64,000 bases of DNA from Arthrobacter sp. NicSoilB8 (GTDB lineage: Bacteria; Actinomycetota; Actinomycetes; Actinomycetales; Micrococcaceae), in NCBI RefSeq assembly GCF_019977355.1, contig NZ_AP024655.1, forward strand, positions 62,001 to 126,000, given 5' to 3'. The notes beneath the pieces were generated by a model that did no database searches, was not told the DNA's origin, and saw only the letters and a list, made by a program, of their open reading frames with translations. Positions 25,862 to 34,102 of the stretch are shown here, piece after piece (positions within the stretch are counted from its first letter, which is position 1; every line of letters starts with the position of its first letter). The position numbers were made by a program, and so were the translations under genes.

Positions 25862-26231
25862 GATGGCTCCCAAGAAGTGTCCGGAACAGTTGCGGGAACT
25901 TTACCGGCCTGTAGGTGCCGTAGTCGAGGGGCGGATGGTCGGAACTGCCGTCCAGGAAGACTCCGAACTTGTGCGGCAGGTGATGGGCATCAGCTTCGGG
26001 GAGGCCCCGGACGATTCGGGACCGTAATTTTGCCGCAGGAGGTCCACGGCCCGGTCCGGTTGCATATTCTCTGCAGCGTGACGGCGGCGTCGGTCGTACT
26101 GCTGGGTGCCTCACGTGACCTCGTCGAGCACCGAGGGGGACCTCTGGCCGGGTTGTGCCGTCGCGCCTGGAATTGAGGTGGGCGCAACCGGGCAAGGCAC
26201 CTCGAGGGGTACTGGAGAGCCGGCAACAAGG
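25862..26231. other. 370-bp intergenic stretch without a convincing gene
   Basis: Between the carboxypeptidase start and the end of the SOS operon. One 54-codon frame (25863-26027, +) opens with MAPKKCPEQLREL, faintly like the start of IS3 OrfA, but the rest does not match. No RNA gene or repeat was recognised. Confidence 0.4.
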
Positions 26232-26612
26232 CTAGCGCCAGCGGTACGATTCCAGCGCGCGAAGCAAGGGAGCGGGGCTGCCTCTTAGATGGTCAACGGG
26301 GCGGGCTCCGGCAAGTTCCCTCGACGGAGTGACCATCCAGATCGTGAAGTAGTTGTGCGGGATCTGCAGCTCCAGCGCCCGGCGAAAAAGTCCAAGGACG
26401 GCCGGGTGGAGCAGCCCGCCCGGAAGGAACTGGAATCCCGGGCAGAAAGTGCCGTCGTCGATGAAGACGCGCACGAGTTGCCGCGTCACGGGTTCGGGGT
26501 CCTCCATGAGCTCGGAGAGCCGTCGTTGCACCTGCCCGAGGGTCGGCAGCGTGAATTCGGTCCTGATCGCTTCCCATACCTGACCGCTGATTGACCGGCT
26601 GTTTGTTGCCAC
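26232..26612 (-). CDS. Hypothetical protein with MbcA/ParS-type (DUF2384-like) C-terminus
   Basis: 126 aa, GTG start 26612. The C-terminal pattern IWMVTPSRELAGARPVDHLRG followed by SPAPLLRALESYR resembles the antitoxin/toxin-binding ending of MbcA/ParS/Xre proteins (N-P-x-L-G-x-RP-x-D-L). The N-terminal half (SGQVWEAIRTEFTLPTLGQV) shows no clear HTH. No toxin gene adjoins. It begins six bases after the preceding stop and so is the fourth gene of the SOS-box operon; a role in damage response is inference from that position only. Confidence 0.6.
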   Translation of the reverse strand: MATNSRSISGQVWEAIRTEFTLPTLGQVQRRLSELMEDPEPVTRQLVRVFIDDGTFCPGFQFLPGGLLHPAVLGLFRRALELQIPHNYFTIWMVTPSRELAGARPVDHLRGSPAPLLRALESYRWR

Positions 26613-26618
26613 CGTTGC

Positions 26619-26936
26619 CTAGTCGCCGTCTCTGTTGTCTTCCAGGAGCCACTGCGTGGAGTGCGGATCCCGGAGGAGCGTGAAAGTCCGCAGCGCAGAG
26701 TTGGAGCCAAGGACCCGCACTTGCCAGTGCTCGACGTTCCCCAGGTCGCCGCCGTCTGCGGCGGCTGCGGGTCTGGTATCCGGCCAAGGGTTCCTTCCGA
26801 ACCAGTGCTGGGGGTCGGTGCCGGGATCGACGAGCCAGATTTGGCCGTCGTGCCGGATGGCAAGAGGTTTGCCTGCCGCATCGGTTCGGACCTGCAGGCC
26901 GCGGGTCTGGGAGGGGGCTTCGGGTGTGAGAGTCAT
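26619..26936 (-). CDS. Small DUF6504-like protein linked to the Y-family polymerase
   Basis: 105 aa. Features HDGQIWLVDP, then EHWQVRVLG and RTFTLLRDPHSTQWLLE suggest a compact beta-rich fold. The order resembles DUF6504 proteins, which I associate with error-prone polymerase genes; the assignment is tentative. It lies 42 bases after umuC on the same strand, six bases before the next gene. A role as accessory factor of UmuC is inferred from context. Confidence 0.6.
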   Translation of the reverse strand: MTLTPEAPSQTRGLQVRTDAAGKPLAIRHDGQIWLVDPGTDPQHWFGRNPWPDTRPAAAADGGDLGNVEHWQVRVLGSNSALRTFTLLRDPHSTQWLLEDNRDGD

Positions 26937-26978
26937 GCGTGGGTTCTTTCGTGCTGCGGGGTGCGGATGGGTTGGGGT

Positions 26979-28277
26979 CTAGGCGGCTTTGACGAGGGGG
27001 AGTTCGTCCCAGTGGGTGGTGTAGCGGGGGGAGAGCATGTCCCGTTTCATGGTCCAGTCCGGGCCGCCGCGTATTCCGGCGTGGCCGAGGCCGATGGAGC
27101 CGCGCCCGTACCGGCGGGTGACATCCTCCAGGAGGGTTCCGACGCGGCGTTCCTCGTGCGGGTTTTCGAACAGGGCAAGGGGTGCCTGGTTTCCGGTGGG
27201 CCGGAGGTCGGTGACCATGATGCCAGCCCTGGCGTACCTGATGCCCTCGAGGATATGGGGTAGGAGGGCGTGGGCGGCCTTGGTGAGAAGCACGGGATCG
27301 GCGGTGGGCATCGGCAGCGGCACGCACACGGAAGGGTAGGAGGTGGCTTTCGGGTTGAAGTGTGAGGTGCCGGCGAACGCGGTGAGGACCTTGGCCTGGA
27401 GTCCGTGCTTGGCGAGCCGCGCCGAGGCCTGCTGGCCGTAGACGGAGAGGACCTGCCGCATCCCGGCCGCGGTGGTGATGGGGGTCGCGAAGGAGCGGGA
27501 AAAGATCAGCTGGTCCCGGCCGACCCGTTCTTCCTCCATCGGGATGCATGGGGTGCCCTGAAGTTCCAGGACGGTGCGCATCATGACGACGGAGAAGCGG
27601 TCCCGGATCATGACCGGGTCGGCCCGGGACAGGTCAAGGATGGACTGAATCCCGGTTGCGTTCAGCCGCTTGGTCAGTCGCGCGGCGACACCCCAGATCT
27701 CAATGACTGAAAGGCGGCGCATCAGGGATTCCCTGTCCGCGGCGGGCACGGAGCCCCAATGGCAGACCCCGTCGAACGTCGGGTTGTGCTTGGCCCACTT
27801 GTTGGCCAGTTTCGCCAGGGTCTTCGTGGGCGCGATCCCGACGCAGACCGGTACCCCGACGTTGCGCCGCACCGCCGACTTCATGGTCCGGCCCTGGGCC
27901 AGCAGGTCCTCCGGGGTGCCTTTGACGCCGAGGAAGGCCTCGTCGATGCTGTAGACCTCCAGCCATGCCGAGTACCTCCCCAGCAACTGCATGACCCGGG
28001 CGCTGATGTCGCCGTAGAGCTCGTAGTTGCTGGACAGGGCAACGAGTCCCCACTCCTTGGCCCGTGGGGCGAGTTTGAACCACGGCTCACCCAGGGGGAT
28101 GCCGAGGGCCTTGGCTTCCGGGGACCGGGTGACGGCGCAGCCGTCGTTGTTGGACAGGACCACCACCGGCCGGCCCTCCAGGGACGGGTCGAACGCGCGC
28201 TCGGCGGAGGCATAGAAGCAGTTCACGTCCACGTGCGCGATCTGCGGCATGTGCCGCATCGGGGCGGGCTTAGACAT
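26979..28277 (-). CDS. umuC: Y-family DNA polymerase, UmuC (translesion polymerase V catalytic subunit)
   Basis: 432 aa, full UmuC length. Catalytic palm/finger motifs [13 protein letters not shown] (metal Asp) and [11 protein letters not shown] (catalytic Asp-Glu) are present, followed by the thumb HhH ([19 protein letters not shown]), the little-finger domain, and a UmuC-type C-terminal extension ([21 protein letters not shown]). ATG 28277 is preferred over the TTG at 28289 because GAGG lies seven bases upstream. It copies past DNA lesions at low fidelity. It nearly overlaps umuD and shares its SOS box. Confidence 0.94.
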   Translation of the reverse strand: MSKPAPMRHMPQIAHVDVNCFYASAERAFDPSLEGRPVVVLSNNDGCAVTRSPEAKALGIPLGEPWFKLAPRAKEWGLVALSSNYELYGDISARVMQLLGRYSAWLEVYSIDEAFLGVKGTPEDLLAQGRTMKSAVRRNVGVPVCVGIAPTKTLAKLANKWAKHNPTFDGVCHWGSVPAADRESLMRRLSVIEIWGVAARLTKRLNATGIQSILDLSRADPVMIRDRFSVVMMRTVLELQGTPCIPMEEERVGRDQLIFSRSFATPITTAAGMRQVLSVYGQQASARLAKHGLQAKVLTAFAGTSHFNPKATSYPSVCVPLPMPTADPVLLTKAAHALLPHILEGIRYARAGIMVTDLRPTGNQAPLALFENPHEERRVGTLLEDVTRRYGRGSIGLGHAGIRGGPDWTMKRDMLSPRYTTHWDELPLVKAA

Positions 28278-28285
28278 GGCGTGCC

Positions 28286-28717
28286 TCAAACATGGTGTAG
28301 GCAGCGGGTCGCGACGCCCCAGATGACCAGGTTCGAGACTGAGGGGACCCGGATGTCCGGGTACGCGGGGTTCTCCGCCTGCAGCACGACGCCTGATGCC
28401 GTGATCCGCAGCCGCTTGATGGTCAGTTCCCCGTCCAGGACGGCGATCACCACGGACCCGTCCTTCGGTTCCAGGGCCCGGTTTACGATCAGTTCATCGC
28501 CGTCGCTGATGCCGGCGCCCTCCATCGAGTCACCGGAGACCCGCACCACATAGGTGCTGGTGATGTCCTTGATCAGGTGCTCGTTCAAGTCAATGCGGCG
28601 ATCGAAGTAGTCCTGTGCCGGCGAGGGATAACCGGCCGCAACGGGGACCGGAGAGATCAGCACCGACAACAGCGACATGCCCGCGTCTATCACGCGGGGA
28701 CCTACAACAACGCCCAC
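28286..28717 (-). CDS. umuD: UmuD-like self-processing protein of translesion polymerase
   Basis: 143 aa, S24/LexA-like. The cleavage bond is seen in [12 protein letters not shown] (Ala28-Gly29). Catalytic Ser is in VSGDSMEG and catalytic Lys in GELTIKRL. As in other UmuD proteins there is no DNA-binding domain. GTG 28717 has AAAGG six bases upstream; ATG 28678 is a possible later start that would leave only 15 residues before the cleavage site. RecA-stimulated self-cleavage activates it for UmuC. A LexA box lies just ahead. Confidence 0.93.
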   Translation of the reverse strand: MGVVVGPRVIDAGMSLLSVLISPVPVAAGYPSPAQDYFDRRIDLNEHLIKDITSTYVVRVSGDSMEGAGISDGDELIVNRALEPKDGSVVIAVLDGELTIKRLRITASGVVLQAENPAYPDIRVPSVSNLVIWGVATRCLHHV

Positions 28718-28730
28718 AACACACCTTTAT

Positions 28731-28746
28731 TCGAATATATGTTCGA
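28731..28746. promoter_or_regulatory. SOS (LexA) box of the umuDC operon
   Basis: TCGAATATATGTTCGA differs by one base from the actinobacterial/Gram-positive LexA consensus CGAACRNRYGTTYG and is centred 21 bp upstream of the umuD start. A minus-strand TATATT -10-like hexamer lies within it. Confidence 0.85.
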
Positions 28747-28910
28747 TTCTTTCAGTGTAGCGGTAGGGGCCGACAAAAGATGTTCCCCACCATGTTGCAT
28801 CTCGTGAATGACGCATTTTGGGGGAGTGAACCTGCTGGTGGCCAGGAGGGTGGAAAAATTTCGCTGTCGAGGTAGTCGGGGAAACTGCCCGGGTGGGCGG
28901 GGCGACGTCG

Positions 28911-29528
28911 CTAGTCGGCGAGGATGCGGTAGAGCGCGCGGCGGGTTTCATCGATTTTTTCCATCGCGGCGAGGCGCTGTTCCTCGGTCGCCGAGAAGCG
29001 GAACTGGTGGATGACTCCCATGAGTTTTCCCACGCTCTCATGAAATGCCGGGCCGGATCCCTGAGTGTCTGTGTTCCACGCGTTCCCCAGCTCCTCGGCG
29101 TGATCGGCCACGTATGCCCTGCCCGCCTCAGTGAGGGTGAACTCGGTGCGCTTGCCGTCACCGAGCGGAGCGATGAGTTCTTCATCCACGAGCTGCTGCA
29201 GCGTCGGGTACACGGAGCCCGGGCTGGGACGCCAGGCGCCGGACGTCTTTTCGGCGATGGTCTTGATCAGGCCGTAGCCGTTGGAGGGTGATTCGGCCAA
29301 GAGGGAGAGAATCGCCGAACGGACGTCGCCCCTGCTGGCCCGCCGTGGACCGCCGGGACCGAAGCCCGGCCCGAAGCCAGGGCCGAAGCCCGGACCAAAA
29401 CCCGGCCCAAACCCGCGGCCCGGACCGAATGCGCCGTGTCCGTGGGGTCCGCGGCGGCTCCTGCCGCGCCCGAAGCGTCCCGAGGCGGGTCCGCCGTCGG
29501 TGAATTTGTCGTCGTGCATGCCTTTCAT
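28911..29528 (-). CDS. PadR-family regulator with a Gly-Phe-Gly-Pro repeat N-terminus
   Basis: 205 aa. The first 62 residues are disordered: an Arg/Gly-rich part followed by five consecutive copies of the tetrapeptide GFGP (residues 39-58). The PadR winged helix follows (RSAILSLLAESPSNGYGLIK, WRPSPGSVYPTLQQLVDEELIAP, KRTEFTLTEAGRAYV), then a C-terminal dimerisation helix (EEQRLAAMEKIDETRRALYRIL). A CGATATATCG palindrome 68 bp upstream is the likely operator. PadR proteins usually repress nearby exporters or detoxification genes; none is adjacent. Confidence 0.9.
   Translation of the reverse strand: MKGMHDDKFTDGGPASGRFGRGRSRRGPHGHGAFGPGRGFGPGFGPGFGPGFGPGFGPGGPRRASRGDVRSAILSLLAESPSNGYGLIKTIAEKTSGAWRPSPGSVYPTLQQLVDEELIAPLGDGKRTEFTLTEAGRAYVADHAEELGNAWNTDTQGSGPAFHESVGKLMGVIHQFRFSATEEQRLAAMEKIDETRRALYRILAD
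29355..29414. repeat. 12-bp tandem repeat encoding GFGP
   Basis: Five tandem 12-bp units of the type CCGAAGCCCGGC lie inside the padR gene with a few third-position changes. They encode residues 39-58. Slippage-prone. Confidence 0.85.
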
Positions 29529-29591
29529 GACGGCATCGTCCTTCCACTTAAGTTGCGTTGTCCCTGAGGGCCGCCGATCTTCCGGCGATAG

Positions 29592-29807
29592 TTAACGATA
29601 TATCGGTGAATATCGTCGGTCAAGAGGCGATTCAACTGGATGGCCGTTTAGTTTGCCGGTGTTTCCGCAGCCCTCCTGCGTCCCCGGAGTTTCGCCGGAG
29701 AGTTGCCAGGTGGTGCCCAGCACAGCGGTCAAGGCCATGGCGGCCAGCGCCGACTTAAGTCCGGTGCGGCCGGCGGTCAGCGGGGCGATGGGGCGGTAGA
29801 TGATCAT
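29592..29807 (-). CDS. Possible small membrane-anchored protein
   Basis: 71 aa open frame with AGGAG eight bases before the ATG at 29807. One hydrophobic segment (LKSALAAMALTAVLGTTWQL, about 18-37) could be a signal or anchor. The remainder is polar and unrecognised. Its end overlaps the PadR operator. It could be a real small exported peptide or a chance frame. Confidence 0.3.
   Translation of the reverse strand: MIIYRPIAPLTAGRTGLKSALAAMALTAVLGTTWQLSGETPGTQEGCGNTGKLNGHPVESPLDRRYSPIYR
29596..29605. promoter_or_regulatory. Possible PadR operator
   Basis: Perfect palindrome CGATATATCG, followed 5 bp later by ATATCG, in the region upstream of padR. AT-rich against the local background. Confidence 0.4.
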
Positions 29808-29954
29808 CGGGGGTACTCCTTGGCGCGGATGTTCCTTTAACCACTCTCCCGCGGAGGAATTGCTGAGGGCTTAGAGGAACCTTTGTCCTGGCTGTGCGCC
29901 TGGCCGGCCCCTTAGCGCAGGAGTGCGGCTTTGCTCCGTGGGAGACTTTCTGCC

Positions 29955-30302
29955 ATGGAGCCAATTGATTGTCTGGTCATCTACGTTCCCACCGAAGCTG
30001 CGCACGCTGTCCGGCAGGCCATTGGCGACGCCGGGGCGGGCACCCTGGGCAACTACTCGCACTGCTCGTTCAGCCTCGAAGGCACGGGGCGCTTCACACC
30101 GCTGCCGGGTGCGACCCCGGTCTTCGGCACCGTCAATTCCCCCCAAGAGGTGCCGGAAACCCGGATCGAGGCAATCTACCCTCGCTCCCGACGCAATGCC
30201 GTCCTCGAGGCCGCACTTTCCGCGCATCCGTACGAGACGCCGGCGTTCATGACCTTTCCGGCGGATGCCAGCCTGCCGGACAGAACCGGTTCCGCGGACT
30301 AG
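29955..30302 (+). CDS. Nif3/YqfO-type PII-like domain protein
   Basis: 115 aa. The pattern IDCLVIYVPTEAAHAVRQAI, then GAGTLGNYSHCSFSLEGTGRF, PLPGATPVFGTVNSPQEVPE, TRIEAIYPRS and SAHPYETPAF matches the CutA/PII-like domain inserted in NIF3/YqfO proteins, here as a stand-alone protein. It probably binds a metal or small ligand as a trimer; no enzymatic role known. No obvious partner gene. GGGAGA precedes the ATG by ten bases. Confidence 0.88.
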   Translation: MEPIDCLVIYVPTEAAHAVRQAIGDAGAGTLGNYSHCSFSLEGTGRFTPLPGATPVFGTVNSPQEVPETRIEAIYPRSRRNAVLEAALSAHPYETPAFMTFPADASLPDRTGSAD

Positions 30303-30458
30303 CACACGTACAGTGCTCGGCGCCCTTGCCGTGTTCCGGTTGTTGTTCATCATCGGGTCTCGCGTTCCTGATTGCGCTGAGTCGACGGCGAGCCAGGGCA
30401 CCGGGCGGCGAAGAAGCGAGGCCCTCACAGGAATCCGACAGATGCGCGAGGAACAACC

Positions 30459-30572
30459 GTGAGCTACGAACGAGACCTGATTTTCAGTCTGCGTATCCGC
30501 GGGCTCTCGGACGATGAGATCACTCGGACCCTGGCGGACGTCCGCGCACACGAGGCCGCCACCGCGGGCTGA
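30459..30572 (+). CDS. Very small protein resembling the start of a HAAS-type domain
   Basis: 37 aa from GTG 30459 with GAGGA seven bases upstream. The sequence SYERDLIFSLRIRGLSDDEI, then TRTLADVRAHEAATAG is amphipathic and resembles the first part of HAAS domains (short helical domains paired with PadR regulators), normally followed by a membrane protein. Here it stops after 37 codons, so it is either a microprotein or a fragment. A PadR gene lies 0.9 kb away. Confidence 0.45.
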   Translation: MSYERDLIFSLRIRGLSDDEITRTLADVRAHEAATAG

Positions 30573-30641
30573 GCACTCACACGGACAGCATGACAGCCGT
30601 TCAAGCCGCGAACGATTCGCGGCACCGCGGAGGTGATTCGG

Positions 30642-33308
30642 TCACGCCGCCGGCGTCGCGGCCGATTGCTCGATCGTGACGATGCCGGCGTCGCCGTCGA
30701 CGTGGATCCGCTGCCCGCTGGTCAGCCTTTGGGTGGCCACCCCCGTGCCGAGTACGGCCGGGATGCCGTACTCGCGGGCCACGATCGAGCTGTGGCTCAG
30801 CGGGCCGCCGACGTCGGTGACCACGGCGGAGGCCATCGCGAACAGTGAGGTCCAGGCCGGAGTGGTGATGCGGGCCACCAGAACGTCGCCGGGCATCATC
30901 CGGCCGAAGTCCTGGGGCCCGCTCAGCACGCGCGCGGGAGCCGTGACCTGGCCCGAGCTGGCGCCGGCGCCTTTGATGACGTCGCCGAGCTGATCCTGCG
31001 GGCCCGCCGGCATCATCGACCCGAAGGCCCGCTCCATCCATCGGCTCTCCGGCAGCAGCTGCGGGGCGGCGGCCTTGGCCTGTCCCCGCCATAGCATCTT
31101 GCGCTCTGCGACGGCACCGGCGCGGACGGGCCGGTCTGCCCCGGTAATCGCCACCGCGGCCGGTGTGCCCGGCCCGGCAAGGCCGAACTCGACGGTGCTG
31201 CGCAGCTCCCCGTGACGCAGCCAGAAGACGTCGCCGGGCTCGGCGATGACAGCGGAGTCGACCAGCCGTCGTCCGAGCTCGAACAGCATCCGCCGCAGCA
31301 GCGGCCAGGCCAGGCCGACGTCGGCCAGGGCATCCTCGCGGATCGGGGCCGCATGCTGGGCCCACCGGAGCAGGCGGAGGAAAGCGGCCCGGCGGTTCGG
31401 TCCGAGCCGGGCGGCCGTTCGGCTGGTTTCGTCCTCCCGGCGGGCGGCCGACAGCCGCTGCCGCTCATACGGATCGTTGCCCTGTCCGCGCAGGTAGAAC
31501 TTCACCGTCTCCAGCAGCGGCGAGGGATCGTCGGCCGGCACCGGGCTGACGAAGTCCAGGTTGTAGACCGCATGGCCGAACCGGCCAAGATGCTCCTGGA
31601 AGCGGGGATGCCATTGCTGCCACAGTGCCGGGTCCATCCCGGCAGGCGGGGCGCCGGTGCGCTGCGACTCGACCAGCGCCGCCGTGGGTTCCTTGAGGAT
31701 CGCCGGCGCCAGCGCCGGAACTTCCCGGGCCCAGACGGCGAGGTCGTAGAGCGACTTCTCGGCCCGGATGGGTTCGCTGTCGTAGCCGAGGAGGAACGTC
31801 TGGGCGGGGGGATCCCCGTCGCGCCGCACGAACTTGTCGTAATACATCCGGAAGGAGATTTCGCTGGTCGCGGCGATCGGAATGATGGACTGCACGGCCG
31901 TGTAGTAGACGGTGCCGGCGTCCAGCAGCGTCTGCACACCCTCCAGCAGTTCCTCTCCGGAGAGCTCCACGACGGGCTTCGCCGACCAGTCCTTGATCAC
32001 CTTCTCGTAGCGGGGATGCGAGAACTCCCGCCAGCCGGCAACTCCCATGTGCGCCTTGCCGCGGGCCAGCGCACGGACCGCGGTCAGCGACCTGCCCATC
32101 ACCCGCCACATTCCCGAATTGCGGTAATAGTAATAGGCGTAACCGTTGATGGTGGGCAGTCCGACGTCGTCCTCGCGGATGACGTTCTTGCCGACGGCGC
32201 CGGCCATCAAGGCCCTCAGCGACCGGGACACCGAGCCGTCAATGAGGTCGGCGAACAGCGGCGAGAGCGGGTCGGGCAACTGTTCCACGATGCTCGCCCG
32301 GAAGTAGAGCCCGTGCCGGTAGGGCACCGGCCAGGTGTCCGGGATGTCGGCCTCCGGTTCGGGCAGGGCGGTGATGGGCCGGGATTGCAGGATGAAGAAC
32401 TCGCCGCCGGCCCGTGCCCATTCAATGTCCTGTGGCGTCCCGAAATGATCGGCAATCCGGGTTCCGTGGCCGGCCAGCTCGGCCGCCGCCCGGTCGACCA
32501 GTACGGGCTGACGACGGCGGACCGCCGGCACCGGCTGCTCCCGCGTCCCGTGTTCCGCGTAGACGGTCATGACTTCCTTGTCAGCTGTCCGGCGGGACAG
32601 CACGCGGCCGGTCCCCGCTTCGACGACGACGTCATCCGTGGTCACCGTTCCGCTGACCACGGACTCGCCCAGGCCCCACGCGGCACTGATCACAATCTGG
32701 TCGCGGCGCCCGTTGGCCGGATTGGCGGTGAACATCACGCCGGCCGCTTCGGCTTCGACCATCCGCTGGATCACGACGGCGAGGCGCACCGTGTCCGGTC
32801 CGATGCCTTCGCGAGCCCGGTAGGCCATGGCGCGCGCCGTCCATAGGGAGGCCCAGCAGTCGATCACGGCCGTGGCTAGGGCCTCCGCCCCGCGGACGTT
32901 CAGGTACGTTTCCTGTTGCCCGGCGAAGCTGGCCGAGGCGAGGTCCTCGGCCGTGGCGGAGGAGCGCACCGCCACGGCCGTGTCCCCGCTACCGAGACCT
33001 CCGTAGGCGGCGTCGAGTTCGGCCGCGATCGCGGCCGGCATGGTTCCGCCGGTGAACAGGGCACGGATCCGCTCCGAGGCGTCCTCGTAGTCCTGTGGCG
33101 CGGCCATCGGTGACAAGGCGGCGAGCTCCTGGATGCCGGCTTCGAGGTGGTTGGCCTTCACGAAATCCGCATAAGCTGCGGTGTTCAGTACAAACCCCGG
33201 AGGGACCGGCAGGCCGGCCTGAACGAGGCCGCCCAGTCCCACGCCCTTGCCGCCGGCCGCGGCGACGTCGCCTGGTCCCACATCGCCGAAGTTGTTGATG
33301 TAGGTCAT
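30642..33308 (-). CDS. Rifampicin phosphotransferase / PEP synthase-like enzyme
   Basis: 888 aa, three domains in the order of rifampicin phosphotransferase: ATP-grasp PPDK_N (about 1-315; AAGGKGVGLGGLVQAGLPVP, VRSSATAEDLASASFAGQQE, AAWGLGESVVSGTVTTDD), a long variable middle region (about 330-780), and a PEP-utilising swivel domain with DVGGPLSHSSIVAREYG, the phospho-histidine being about residue 839. Length and order match Rph, which inactivates rifamycins by phosphorylation, but PEP synthase-like proteins of unknown substrate share the architecture. I saw no clear rifamycin-associated upstream element. Confidence 0.78.
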   Translation of the reverse strand: MTYINNFGDVGPGDVAAAGGKGVGLGGLVQAGLPVPPGFVLNTAAYADFVKANHLEAGIQELAALSPMAAPQDYEDASERIRALFTGGTMPAAIAAELDAAYGGLGSGDTAVAVRSSATAEDLASASFAGQQETYLNVRGAEALATAVIDCWASLWTARAMAYRAREGIGPDTVRLAVVIQRMVEAEAAGVMFTANPANGRRDQIVISAAWGLGESVVSGTVTTDDVVVEAGTGRVLSRRTADKEVMTVYAEHGTREQPVPAVRRRQPVLVDRAAAELAGHGTRIADHFGTPQDIEWARAGGEFFILQSRPITALPEPEADIPDTWPVPYRHGLYFRASIVEQLPDPLSPLFADLIDGSVSRSLRALMAGAVGKNVIREDDVGLPTINGYAYYYYRNSGMWRVMGRSLTAVRALARGKAHMGVAGWREFSHPRYEKVIKDWSAKPVVELSGEELLEGVQTLLDAGTVYYTAVQSIIPIAATSEISFRMYYDKFVRRDGDPPAQTFLLGYDSEPIRAEKSLYDLAVWAREVPALAPAILKEPTAALVESQRTGAPPAGMDPALWQQWHPRFQEHLGRFGHAVYNLDFVSPVPADDPSPLLETVKFYLRGQGNDPYERQRLSAARREDETSRTAARLGPNRRAAFLRLLRWAQHAAPIREDALADVGLAWPLLRRMLFELGRRLVDSAVIAEPGDVFWLRHGELRSTVEFGLAGPGTPAAVAITGADRPVRAGAVAERKMLWRGQAKAAAPQLLPESRWMERAFGSMMPAGPQDQLGDVIKGAGASSGQVTAPARVLSGPQDFGRMMPGDVLVARITTPAWTSLFAMASAVVTDVGGPLSHSSIVAREYGIPAVLGTGVATQRLTSGQRIHVDGDAGIVTIEQSAATPAA

Positions 33309-33575
33309 GACCGTGCGTCCTTCCTACCCGGAACCCGGGCGCCCGCATTGCGCCTGATTCCCAACATACTGGCACTGCCGCAGGCAAGAGGCCATAGCTG
33401 AGCGGGGCACCGGGAAAGCCTTCCAGGAAGCCACGCGCCCGGAGGGCATGTGGGACAGCCTGGCGGCGGGCCCGACGGCGATCGCCGAGCGGGAATAGAC
33501 GCCAACACCCCGGTTCGCGATGCAGGAGGGAACTTCGGCCCTCAGGCCACGGCCTGCGTCATCCGGGGCGGCGAG

Positions 33576-33971
33576 TCAGCCTTCAGCCTTTGGCGGGGCC
33601 GGCCGTTCTGCTGATTTCCGCACGGGTCCGACGGTTCCGTCGGCGCCGTAGTCGCCTTCCGAGTACCGGCCGACTTCGGATTCCGCGGTGCGGCCAGGTG
33701 CCGACCCGGCATCGCCGTAATTCGCCTCCACATAGCGTCCCGATTCCCTGGCCTTGTCGCCCAGGGGTTCGGGCAGGCCGCCTTCGCTGCCGGCCGCGCC
33801 GTAATTCCCTTCGATGTATTGGCCTTCCTCGTCGTCCGCATGGCGGCCGCTCTGCGCACCCGCCTTGCCGTAGTTGCCTTCGACGTACCGTCCACGCAGT
33901 TCTGGTTCTTCTGGCTTCTTGTCCGAACCTGCCTCATTCGCAGTGTCTTCGAAGCCGCTGTTGCCGGTCAT
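33576..33971 (-). CDS. Acidic disordered protein with four G-[RQ]-Y-x-E-[GA]-[ND]-YG repeats
   Basis: 131 aa, rich in Gly, Glu, Asp and Ala, no predicted folded domain. Four repeats about 25-28 residues apart read GRYVEGNYGKAG, GQYIEGNYGAAG, GRYVEANYGDAG and GRYSEGDYGADG. ATG 33971 starts a clean N-terminus (MTGNSGFEDTANEAGSDKKP); the frame extends to 34016 without support. Not matched to a named family; the composition suggests a hydrophilic stress or desiccation-type protein, which is inference. Monocistronic. Confidence 0.75.
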   Translation of the reverse strand: MTGNSGFEDTANEAGSDKKPEEPELRGRYVEGNYGKAGAQSGRHADDEEGQYIEGNYGAAGSEGGLPEPLGDKARESGRYVEANYGDAGSAPGRTAESEVGRYSEGDYGADGTVGPVRKSAERPAPPKAEG

Positions 33972-34102
33972 GATCGTGCCTTTCCCGAGACGAACTCTGC
34001 GTCTTCTGCGGCGCAAATTAAGTCTAGCGAGGCCGCCCCTCCGGGGACAGAATCAGTGCTTTCCAGCCGTGGGCGGGGTGGGATCGTCCTGAAGGACGGA
34101 AA

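Noticed and set aside
25863..26027. 54-codon frame beginning MAPKKCPEQLREL, faintly like IS3 OrfA
   Set aside because: Similarity limited to a dozen residues; no inverted repeats or transposase core nearby.
26232..26612. Toxin-antitoxin system
   Set aside because: Only an antitoxin-like tail is seen; no toxin gene adjoins and the gene belongs to the SOS operon.
31212..32846. 544-codon plus-strand frame
   Set aside because: Antisense shadow of the Rph-like gene with no recognisable motifs.
33309..33420. Possible rifamycin-associated element upstream of the Rph-like gene
   Set aside because: The local TGCC/GGCA pairing does not match the element as I remember it closely enough to claim.
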